A stretch of DNA of 10,764 nucleotides, taken from contig JAEWFW010000056.1 of the NCBI GenBank assembly GCA_023388635.1, positions 1-10,764 on the forward strand, given 5' to 3'. Every line of letters begins with the position of its first letter. Position 1 is the stretch's first letter. Made by a program: the position numbers and the translations under genes. This DNA is from Bacillota bacterium (GTDB lineage: Bacteria; Bacillota; Bacilli; Desulfuribacillales; Desulfuribacillaceae). Below the pieces are notes generated by a model. The model was not told where the DNA came from, ran no database searches, and saw nothing but the letters and a program-made list of their open reading frames with translations. Positions 1 to 5,729 of this stretch are shown here, piece after piece.

Positions 1-794
1 GGCATTCCATAGGCAATGATGTTTGCTCCCAATTGTTTTACCGCTCCTGGTGTACGATCATCAGGATCGACACTCATTCCTCCGGTGGTAATGATCATTT
101 CCGCTCCCGCTTCTATGAGTGTTTCAATGGCAGCCTGAATTTGTTGCGTATCATCCGGTACGAAAATCTGCCGCATCAGTTCTGAACCGAGCGCCGCCAG
201 TTTGCGTGATACGACGGGACCGAATTTATCAGGAATTCTCCCTTTAAATACCTCCGTTCCCGTTGTCACGACACCTGCTTTGACTTTTTTCATCGGTAAA
301 ACAGAAACGACCGGCTGAAAATTACCCGCTATAACTTCTACCATCTTCACTTTTTCTTCTTCAATCGTCAGCGGTATCGCTCTTGTCCCGGCGAGCTTGT
401 CGCCTTGTTTGACCACTTGATTGCTGTGAATCGTGGCAATCGCTATATCGAGAACACTATTCATGGCGATAATCGCCTCTTGATTGACTTTTAATAAACC
501 GTCTATCCCTGCGAGTAAAGTGACTTTACCCTCCGATGTCTCCGTCAATTCGATATTCTGTCCCCGCATAGCGCTTGCAATTCTACATGCTGCGTCATCT
601 TCGTGAATGAATCCTTCTTTGATGTCCAATATATAAATATGTTCTTTCCCCATAGACAACAATTCTTCAATGTCTTCTGCGCGAATGACATGACCTTTCT
701 TAAATGCACGGCTTTTAAACTTGCCCATGACAATTTTCGTCATATCATGGGCCAATATCATGCCAATAGCTTCTTCTGTCTTAACCTCACGCAA
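1..794 (-). CDS. MoeA-like molybdopterin-binding protein (partial, 3' end missing)
   Basis: My own translation of the minus strand gives an open frame of 264 codons with no stop, running off the left edge. It starts (L/M)REVKTEEAIGMILAHDMT. The C-terminal part has the molybdopterin-binding (MoCF_biosynth) fold signature: GVVTTGTEV near residues 174-182 and TTGGMSVDPDD at 236-246. The N-terminal 170 residues do not look like classic MoeA domains, so this is more likely the shorter MoeA-like family often found beside moaA/mogA in clostridial genomes than true MoeA. The start is inferred to be TTG at 794: the mogA stop lies in the same frame only three codons upstream, AGTAGGG precedes it by 7 bases, and the first in-frame ATG would lose 11 residues. 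It is the last gene seen in the moaA operon. A role in metal insertion or cofactor handling is inference; binding of molybdopterin is the family expectation. Confidence 0.85.
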   Translation of the reverse strand, partial: MREVKTEEAIGMILAHDMTKIVMGKFKSRAFKKGHVIRAEDIEELLSMGKEHIYILDIKEGFIHEDDAACRIASAMRGQNIELTETSEGKVTLLAGIDGLLKVNQEAIIAMNSVLDIAIATIHSNQVVKQGDKLAGTRAIPLTIEEEKVKMVEVIAGNFQPVVSVLPMKKVKAGVVTTGTEVFKGRIPDKFGPVVSRKLAALGSELMRQIFVPDDTQQIQAAIETLIEAGAEMIITTGGMSVDPDDRTPGAVKQLGANIIAYGM

Positions 795-801
795 TGCAAA
801 T

Positions 802-808
802 CCCTACT
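802..808 (-). promoter_or_regulatory. Shine-Dalgarno site that sets the TTG start of the MoeA-like gene
   Basis: On the minus strand AGTAGGG lies 7 bases before TTG at 794. The TAG inside it is the stop codon of the upstream mogA fusion gene, so termination and re-initiation are only 9 bases apart and in the same frame. Confidence 0.6.
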
Positions 809-1736
809 TTCTGGCACATTCGCCAGTTTTCCCTTGCAATATCTGTATTCCGTGCGGAAGTGTATCAATGATGACTTCGAGGCATTCAGCGACTGCCTTC
901 GGACTTCCTGGGAGATTGACAATGATTGTGTGTTTTCTCGCCCCAGCCACTGCTCTTGAAAGCATAGCACGGTCTGTTTTCTCCAATGAACGTGCACGCA
1001 TGACTTCGGGAATACCAGGTATCTGCTTATCTATGACCTGCAAAGTCGCATCAGGCGTAATATCGCGAGGTCCCAAGCCGGTTCCCCCTGTTGTGACGAT
1101 TAAATCCAATTTCTCCTCATCAACCCAACGCTGTAAATGCTCTTTGACTACATCAAGTTCATCAGGAACGACTTCATATTCCACAACGTCACCGCCGATA
1201 CGCGCTACCATGTCTTTAATGACTTGTCCGCTCTCGTCTTCACGCTGACCTTTCGATCCCTTATCACTGGCTGTCAGAATCCCAATTCGCAAATAATTTT
1301 GCGGCAATTCTTCGATAATATCTCCTACACACAGTGTACCACCTTTGAGGACGATTGCAAAAATACCTTCTTTAGGCATAACGCAATCTCCCGCCTGGTA
1401 GTAGATCGCACAGCGCGCATGACATTCTTTTCCTATTTGACTAATCTCAACAACAGTCTCTCCCATGCGAACTCTCGTGCCTACAGGTAAAGCCAATAGA
1501 TCGACACCTTCGGTTGTAATATTTTCTGCAAAATTTCCAGCTACTACATCCAATCCCATGGCAACCATCTTGTCAATACTTTCCTGCGCCAAAAGGCTAA
1601 TCTGGCGGTGCCAATCCCCGGCATGGGCATCCTTGACAATCCCATGGTCGTGCTTAATTTCTACTTGATCGACATTCGTTTTTCTCATACCCTTACGGTC
1701 ACTGACTGAAATCGCTTTAATTGTTCCTTTTTGCAT
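804..1736 (-). CDS. MOSC-domain / MogA (MoaB) fusion, molybdopterin adenylyltransferase
   Basis: This 310-residue protein joins two domains. Residues 1-145 form a MOSC domain with cysteines at 105, 109 and 118 (KECHARC, then GDC); MOSC domains carry sulfur or bind the finished cofactor. Residues 148-310 form a MogA/MoaB domain with TASD near 155, TTGGTGLGPRD at 215-225 and LPGSPK at 275-280. MogA-type enzymes adenylylate molybdopterin before metal insertion. ATG at 1736 follows a strong GGGGAGGAG site and lies two bases after the moaC stop, so the genes are translationally close. Such MOSC-MogA fusions are known in anaerobic Firmicutes, which makes this a familiar architecture. The stop TAG is followed in the same frame by the MoeA-like gene. 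Which MOSC cysteine is functional cannot be settled here. Confidence 0.92.
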   Translation of the reverse strand: MQKGTIKAISVSDRKGMRKTNVDQVEIKHDHGIVKDAHAGDWHRQISLLAQESIDKMVAMGLDVVAGNFAENITTEGVDLLALPVGTRVRMGETVVEISQIGKECHARCAIYYQAGDCVMPKEGIFAIVLKGGTLCVGDIIEELPQNYLRIGILTASDKGSKGQREDESGQVIKDMVARIGGDVVEYEVVPDELDVVKEHLQRWVDEEKLDLIVTTGGTGLGPRDITPDATLQVIDKQIPGIPEVMRARSLEKTDRAMLSRAVAGARKHTIIVNLPGSPKAVAECLEVIIDTLPHGIQILQGKTGECARK

Positions 1737-1738
1737 AA

Positions 1739-2221
1739 TTATTTCTCCTCCCCACGGCGAAAGTCGCCACTTTTTCCACCTGTTTTAGTTTCCAACTGAA
1801 TATCAGAAATAATCATTTCTTTGTCAATCGCCTTACACATGTCATAAATCGTCAATGCCACAACTGATGCCGCCGTTAATGCTTCCATTTCCACACCGGT
1901 AACTCCGTTTGTACTGACTGTCGCTTCCAGTAAAACCATATTATCAAACGTATCTGTGTCAAAGGAAATATCAACCGCAGTAAGTGCTAGCGGGTGGCAC
2001 ATCGGAATTAAATCTGCTGTCCGTTTTGCCGCCATTACACCGGCTACTTGTGCCACTGCGAGCACGTCGCCCTTAGCAATTTTCCCCGTCTTGATGCGCT
2101 CCAACGTCTCCGGCTTCATAATGACCTTACCGCTGACAGTCGCCGTACGCTTGGTAATTTGTTTGGCAGACACATCGACCATTCGCGCCCTGCCTTGCTC
2201 GTTAAAATGTGTTAATTCCAA
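1739..2221 (-). CDS. moaC: Cyclic pyranopterin monophosphate synthase MoaC
   Basis: MoaC works after MoaA and converts the rearranged GTP intermediate into cyclic pyranopterin monophosphate, the first stable precursor of molybdopterin. The 160-residue length is normal. Family motifs are all present: AKQITKRTATVSG at 19-31, KGDVLAVAQVAG at 50-61, AAKRTADLIPMCHPL at 64-78 with the active-site lysine and the MCHP loop, TGVEMEALTAAS at 108-119, and GGKSG at 148-152. The start is TTG, not ATG, at 2221; it is supported by AGGGGGG seven bases upstream and by the usual N-terminus. It lies 17 bases after moaA and two bases before the MOSC-MogA gene, so it is co-transcribed with both and subject to the same leader control. 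Confidence 0.96.
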   Translation of the reverse strand: MELTHFNEQGRARMVDVSAKQITKRTATVSGKVIMKPETLERIKTGKIAKGDVLAVAQVAGVMAAKRTADLIPMCHPLALTAVDISFDTDTFDNMVLLEATVSTNGVTGVEMEALTAASVVALTIYDMCKAIDKEMIISDIQLETKTGGKSGDFRRGEEK

Positions 2222-2228
2222 TTATGAG

Positions 2229-2235
2229 CCCCCCT
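2229..2235 (-). promoter_or_regulatory. Shine-Dalgarno site for the TTG start of moaC
   Basis: AGGGGGG on the minus strand ends 7 bases before TTG at 2221. It is as strong as the moaA site (AAGGGGGG), so the weak start codon is paired with a strong ribosome site. Confidence 0.7.
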
Positions 2236-2238
2236 GAC

Positions 2239-3225
2239 TTATCCACCGATTTGTGACATTTTTCTGATGGTTCTATTGTCCTTTTCTTGCTCTTCCGTCA
2301 TTTTGTGCTTTTCCTCTTTTAGGTTGAGCACATCCTTGAAAACATTGATTAATTTTTGGCGATCTGCAATGTACGGACGGATATCAATTTCTTTCTGCCA
2401 AAACAAGCAAGGTTTCAATTTTCCGTCAGCCGTTAAACGCAAACGGTTGCAGTCTGCACAAAAATGTTGGCTGACAGGATGGATAACACCAACTGTGCCT
2501 GCCGCACCGGCAAGTTTGAAAACTTCTGCTGGACCATTCCCCCGCACATCGTGTACTTCTTCTATAGGTGCTATGGATTCAGCAATCTGGCGCACATTGT
2601 CAAGCGGGAAAAACCCGTCTTTCCATGTCAAAGAATCGCCGATCGGCATATACTCAATAAAACGCATTTGAATCGGTGTCTCTAACGTCCACCGTATAAA
2701 ATCCTCGATTTCGTCATCATTAAATCCTTTGATCATAACAGCATTGACCTTCACAGGATTCAGCCCAATCGCAATCGCTGCTTCAATGCCACGCAAAACT
2801 TTATTTAAGTCACCGCCTCTAGTCAATTCACGAAAACGCTCTGCTCGCAATGAATCGAGGCTAATATTGATACGGTTCAATCCAGCGTCCTTCAAACTCT
2901 GTAACCGTTCTTCCAGATAAATCGCATTGGTCGTCATCGAGATGTCTTCAATTTCCGGTATGCGGGCGATTTTTTCAATTAATTTCTCCAAATCGCGCCT
3001 CACTAGCGGTTCCCCACCTGTCAAACGAATTTTACGCACCCCCATACTTGCGGCAACTTGTACAATCGACTCTATTTCCTCGTAACTCAGTATTTTTCCA
3101 TGCTCAAGGTGACTGACGCCTTCTTCCGGCATACAGTATTGACAGCGCAAATTACAGCGGTCTGTTACTGCTATGCGCATGTAGTCATGCTTTCGCCCAA
3201 ATTGGTCTACAAGCTTACCTGCCAT
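2239..3225 (-). CDS. moaA: GTP 3',8-cyclase MoaA (radical SAM)
   Basis: MoaA uses S-adenosylmethionine and two 4Fe-4S clusters to rearrange GTP in the first step of molybdopterin synthesis. In the 328-residue protein the radical-SAM cluster ligands are C24, C28 and C31 (CNLRCQYC), the SAM-binding GGEP is at 70-73, and the second cluster motif is C256, C259 and C273, the CX2CX13C spacing typical of MoaA. The protein ends in GG, the conserved C-terminal diglycine that reaches the active site. ATG at 3225 has AAGGGGGG seven bases upstream. It is the first gene after the riboswitch-like leader, so its expression is probably set by cofactor level. The cluster needs anoxic or protected conditions, in keeping with an anaerobe. 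Confidence 0.97.
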   Translation of the reverse strand: MAGKLVDQFGRKHDYMRIAVTDRCNLRCQYCMPEEGVSHLEHGKILSYEEIESIVQVAASMGVRKIRLTGGEPLVRRDLEKLIEKIARIPEIEDISMTTNAIYLEERLQSLKDAGLNRINISLDSLRAERFRELTRGGDLNKVLRGIEAAIAIGLNPVKVNAVMIKGFNDDEIEDFIRWTLETPIQMRFIEYMPIGDSLTWKDGFFPLDNVRQIAESIAPIEEVHDVRGNGPAEVFKLAGAAGTVGVIHPVSQHFCADCNRLRLTADGKLKPCLFWQKEIDIRPYIADRQKLINVFKDVLNLKEEKHKMTEEQEKDNRTIRKMSQIGG

Positions 3226-3267
3226 GAAAATTCCCCCCTTCTACAATACAACACTTCTCTCTACATA

Positions 3268-3294
3268 TAAAAATGCCCGTTAAGCGATACGGGC
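3268..3294 (-). terminator. Intrinsic terminator of the moaA leader
   Basis: On the minus strand GCCCGT and ACGGGC form a perfect 6-bp, GC-rich stem (3289-3294 with 3275-3280) around an 8-base loop, followed by ATTTTTA. It lies 43 bases or more before the moaA start, after the aptamer-like fold. Its 5' arm is shared with a competing helix: GATACGG (3311-3317) is fully complementary to CCGTATC (3286-3292), which would act as antiterminator. Confidence 0.8.
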
Positions 3295-3310
3295 ACAAAA
3301 ATCACAATAT

Positions 3311-3411
3311 CCGTATCTCCTTTCTTAACGAGAGGCTATACTGTTTCCCGTATAACCCTAAACGGCTACTTCGCCTTAGCTAAAAGCCTTAGGCATAAAG
3401 TGCTCGGAGAT
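3311..3411 (-). promoter_or_regulatory. Moco-family (molybdenum/tungsten cofactor) riboswitch candidate
   Basis: Read on the minus strand, ATCTCC (3406-3411) and GGAGAT (3315-3320) close a 6-bp basal stem. Inside it lie a two-part stem, CCTAA/TTAGG (3389-3393 with 3357-3361) continuing into GGCT/AGCC, and an 8-bp hairpin GGTTATAC/GTATAGCC (3350-3357 with 3334-3341; one G-U pair). The strings CTCCGAGC at the start and GCCTCTC...GAAAGGAGA at the end resemble the Moco RNA family as I remember it. Its position directly before moaA, and a following terminator with a mutually exclusive antiterminator, give independent support. Ligand binding should favour the basal stem, block the antiterminator and stop transcription. 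Only 5 bases separate GCCTCTC from GAAAGGAG, where Moco-type members carry another stem; this may be the tungsten-cofactor type. Family assignment is from memory of the motif, not from a covariance search. Confidence 0.75.
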
Positions 3412-3423
3412 CATTCTATATGT

Positions 3424-3467
3424 CATACTTGTATTCTACTACATTTCGACAAAAGAACACAAGTATG
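3424..3467. repeat. 9-bp perfect inverted repeat flanking the moaA leader promoter
   Basis: CATACTTGT (3424-3432) and its exact reverse complement ACAAGTATG (3459-3467) are separated by 26 bases. The left arm touches the candidate -10 box and the right arm overlaps the candidate -35 box. It could be an operator dyad or chance; no T-tract follows, so it is unlikely to be a terminator for mobA. Confidence 0.5.
3433..3462 (-). promoter_or_regulatory. Candidate sigma-A type promoter for the moaA leader
   Basis: On the minus strand TTGTGT (3457-3462) and TAGAAT (3433-3438) are separated by 18 bases. A start of transcription would fall near 3426, about 15 bases before the riboswitch-like fold, which is the expected arrangement. 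The -35 box is poor. It starts 6 bases after the mobA stop, so read-through from mobA may also feed the leader. Confidence 0.45.
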
Positions 3468-3468
3468 T

Positions 3469-4083
3469 TCATGTTCTATTCTCATTTTCAATCGCTTTCC
3501 CAGCTACCATGCGGGAAAATTCTTCAGGTGTGTTAATATTTTGAAACATTTTCTCGTCACTGCCGTCAATTTCCAGAACATGCGTATGCAAATATTCGGG
3601 CAATCGGCTGGCTTTCTGCTCTTGATGGAGCAGCAACTGTTCAATCTGCTCACGACCGTTTTTATGGTACAATGCATGCAAAGGCTGCATCCGACCATCC
3701 GATGTTTTAGCAATCACTAATTGATAGCCTTTATCTAAAGCTGCCTCTTGACTACAGTACTCCATAAAACGTCGGGGATCAGCATGCGGCATATCACATG
3801 CGATCACTAAATTGTAGTCTGCGTTCGTCGCTCCCAGTGCCGCGTGAATCCCACTCAACGGACCCATCTGCTTAATCTCATCGACTAGTAGGATGATCCC
3901 ATTTATTTCAGCAAACTGCTGATATTTCTCCGGAGCATTTGTCACCAAAAAAATATCATCACATACGAGACGCATCTTCTCATAAAGTACCTCGACAGCC
4001 GTCTTGCCGTTGATCTCCAGTAACCCTTTATCTCTTCCCATCCGCTTGCTGAGACCGCCAGCCAGAATAATACCATTAATCAT
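3469..4083 (-). CDS. mobA: Molybdenum cofactor guanylyltransferase MobA
   Basis: MobA joins GMP from GTP to the molybdenum (or tungsten) cofactor, giving the dinucleotide form used by formate dehydrogenases and relatives. The nucleotide-binding signature ILAGGLSKRMGRDKG is at residues 6-20, GPLSGI at 74-79 and the metal-binding CDMP at 96-99, in a protein of 204 residues, normal for the family. ATG at 4083 is preferred because GGGTGG lies six bases upstream and the glycosyltransferase-like fold begins directly with MINGIILAGG; an ATG at 4104 would add seven residues and has poorer spacing. The start overlaps the fdhD reading frame by eight bases, so the two are probably translationally coupled. 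Both serve bis-guanylate cofactor enzymes such as formate dehydrogenase. Confidence 0.94.
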   Translation of the reverse strand: MINGIILAGGLSKRMGRDKGLLEINGKTAVEVLYEKMRLVCDDIFLVTNAPEKYQQFAEINGIILLVDEIKQMGPLSGIHAALGATNADYNLVIACDMPHADPRRFMEYCSQEAALDKGYQLVIAKTSDGRMQPLHALYHKNGREQIEQLLLHQEQKASRLPEYLHTHVLEIDGSDEKMFQNINTPEEFSRMVAGKAIENENRT

Positions 4084-5002
4084 TGGATTCCACCCGAGTT
4101 CCATTCGATGCTTCCGGCACCTCTAACGCCTTCGATGCTTCTGATTCCTCTAGCACTTCCGGTGACTCGTAGTGCATTGACGGGTGATCTGCCACATCAA
4201 CATCTGTAATTCTCCAGCCGTTGGCGTAGATATTAAAGCGTTTGCCTCTGACAAAGCCCACAAGGGTCAACCCCAATTCTCTAGCAATTCTCGCAGACAA
4301 CGTCGTAGGCGCTGATTTGGAAATAATCATCGGGATATCCAATTTGGCGACCTTCAAGAGAATCTCCGAAGAAACACGCCCGCTCGTAACTAACACCTTA
4401 TTTTCAATATCAATATTATTTTTTACACAATGACCGACAATTTTATCGACGGCATTGTGGCGCCCAATATCCTCATGATAGACGACCATACCGGAAGGAT
4501 CACAGAGTGAAGACGCGTGATTTCCGCCCGTTTCTTTAAACATCATAGAATTCTGCTGCAAATCGAGCATCAACTGGACAATTTGTGCCGACGATATGTC
4601 CAATGGCCGCTCTATTTTATGAGTGCGCATAGAATCAAGCACGTTGTAAAAAATTGTGCCTTTACCACATCCCGAAGTGATCGTCCGCTTGGCGAATAAT
4701 TTCTCCGATAACACTTGCTTTTTCTTTGTCTTGACGTAGATTAAACCCTTCTCATAATCGATACGAATAGAGTCAATATCATCATAGGAACGAATCATCC
4801 CCTCCGAATTTAAGAAACCAATTGCCAATTCCTCCAAATACGTAGGCGTACATAGCAAAGTAACTAATTCTTGATCATTGAAAAAAATCGTCACCGGGTA
4901 TTCCACCGCCAACTGATCTTCAAATGGATCTACTTCTCCCTCTTTCACACGAATGACTTCTAATGCCTCTGTCTTATCTAGCTTCAATTCTTTGATATCC
5001 AC
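4076..5002 (-). CDS. fdhD: FdhD, sulfur carrier for formate dehydrogenase cofactor, with acidic C-terminal tail
   Basis: FdhD passes sulfur from a cysteine desulfurase to the cofactor of formate dehydrogenase, which is inactive without it. Recognisable segments of the 308-residue protein are EYPVTIF (34-40), CTPTYLEELAIGFLNSEG (51-68), TSGCGKGT (109-116), YHEDIGRHNAVDKIVG (175-190), TSGRVSSEI (206-214) and SKSAPT (228-233). The loop that in E. coli holds two cysteines (CXXC) has only C112 here. The family core ends at about NGWRI (261-265); the last 43 residues form an acidic tail with two nine-residue repeats. The start chosen is GTG at 5002, with AGGGGG seven bases upstream; an in-frame GTG at 5050 lacks a clear ribosome site. 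The 3' end overlaps mobA by eight bases, and the cyclo-ligase gene lies 74 bases upstream. Confidence 0.95.
   Translation of the reverse strand: MDIKELKLDKTEALEVIRVKEGEVDPFEDQLAVEYPVTIFFNDQELVTLLCTPTYLEELAIGFLNSEGMIRSYDDIDSIRIDYEKGLIYVKTKKKQVLSEKLFAKRTITSGCGKGTIFYNVLDSMRTHKIERPLDISSAQIVQLMLDLQQNSMMFKETGGNHASSLCDPSGMVVYHEDIGRHNAVDKIVGHCVKNNIDIENKVLVTSGRVSSEILLKVAKLDIPMIISKSAPTTLSARIARELGLTLVGFVRGKRFNIYANGWRITDVDVADHPSMHYESPEVLEESEASKALEVPEASNGTRVESND
4104..4157. repeat. Two imperfect 27-bp tandem units in the 3' end of fdhD
   Basis: TTCGATGCTTC recurs at 4104-4114 and 4131-4141, and CCTCTA at 4120-4125 and 4147-4152, both with a period of 27 bases. In the FdhD frame these encode two nine-residue units, LEESEASKA then LEVPEASNG. 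The period is a multiple of three, so duplication would keep the frame. Confidence 0.7.
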
Positions 5003-5076
5003 GTTTCTTCCCCCTGATTGTGATCTGTCAATTCTATGTCTGTAAATCACTTAAAATTTAACGGCTGTATATTAAA

Positions 5077-5652
5077 TCATGTGTAGATGACTTCCGTGTC
5101 TGTAATGATCATATTCATTTTTACATCATGCTTTTCAACAGGTACATTACCAATAAGCTGCTCATCATATGCCAAAGCTATTTTCAGCATTTGTGGATTG
5201 GTTTGAGGAAGATATTTATCGTAATATCCGCCTCCATATCCTAGCCGCCCGCCTGCCCGATCGAATGCCAGCCCCGGTACAATCATGATATCAATTGTTT
5301 GGGGGGCAGCGATATTTGTCCCGATGTCATATGCTGGTTCACGAATGCCATAAGCACTGGTGTGCAGCTCATCATAATCATTGAAAACGACTGCCCGCAT
5401 GTCTTTGGTCTGCAAATCGCATACAGGAACGACGACCTCGATATTATGCTTCCATAAAAAACGGATGATCGGCTCTGTCTCGACTTCATCCCGAAAATCG
5501 ATATAAACCATGACCCGCTTCACTTTTTCCCAAACAGCTAATGCTATAAAATGCTCATAAATTCTTTGGGATTTTTCGGCGCGTACTTGCTCACCGAGCA
5601 GTTTCCTTTTATCTTTCAGTATTTGCCGAATTTGCCGTTTTAAATCACACAT
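5077..5652 (-). CDS. 5-formyltetrahydrofolate cyclo-ligase
   Basis: This enzyme uses ATP to convert 5-formyltetrahydrofolate to 5,10-methenyltetrahydrofolate, returning a dead-end folate to the one-carbon pool. The 191-residue length is typical. The N-terminus is basic (LKRQIRQILKDKRKLL, residues 4-19), VYIDFRDEVET is at 49-59, and the family signature PGLAFDRAGGRLGYGGGYYD is at 126-145, with the glycine-rich ATP/substrate loop. ATG at 5652 is favoured by GGGGG seven bases upstream; an ATG at 5688 would add twelve unmatched residues. It lies upstream of fdhD on the same strand with a 74-base gap, so they may share a transcript. Formate and folate one-carbon metabolism would make a sensible link with fdhD, but that link is inference. 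Confidence 0.93.
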   Translation of the reverse strand: MCDLKRQIRQILKDKRKLLGEQVRAEKSQRIYEHFIALAVWEKVKRVMVYIDFRDEVETEPIIRFLWKHNIEVVVPVCDLQTKDMRAVVFNDYDELHTSAYGIREPAYDIGTNIAAPQTIDIMIVPGLAFDRAGGRLGYGGGYYDKYLPQTNPQMLKIALAYDEQLIGNVPVEKHDVKMNMIITDTEVIYT

Positions 5653-5729
5653 CTCTATGCCCCCAGATATTGATTCCTCAGTAGTCAAGCGAATAGCTAT
5701 TTGGTATGATATTGACTGAGGTGATAATA
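5653..5729. promoter_or_regulatory. Divergent intergenic region with repeats, promoters not resolved
   Basis: This 77-base gap separates the cyclo-ligase (minus) from the ABC-F gene (plus). CCTCAGT (5676-5682) and ACTGAGG (5715-5721) are exact inverted copies, next to AGTCAA (5683-5688) and TTGACT (5712-5717), which form a second, partly overlapping inverted pair. GATATTGA occurs directly at 5666-5673 and 5709-5716. The right half overlaps the ABC-F ribosome site GAGGTGA (5718-5724). I could not find a convincing -35/-10 pair on either strand, so a promoter is expected from layout only. Confidence 0.4.

Noticed and set aside
721..1248. Plus-strand open frame of 175 codons opposite the MOSC-MogA gene
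   Set aside because: It lies antisense to a well-recognised protein, its composition (Ser/Thr-rich, low complexity) is that of a shadow frame, and no ribosome site was seen.
5003..5050. Earlier GTG start for fdhD at 5050
   Set aside because: There is no ribosome site, while AGGGGG stands at good distance before GTG 5002.
4990..5076. TTGACA near 5022-5027 on the minus strand as a promoter for fdhD
   Set aside because: It is a good -35 string, but no -10 box lies 16-18 bases downstream; the ribosome site is there instead.
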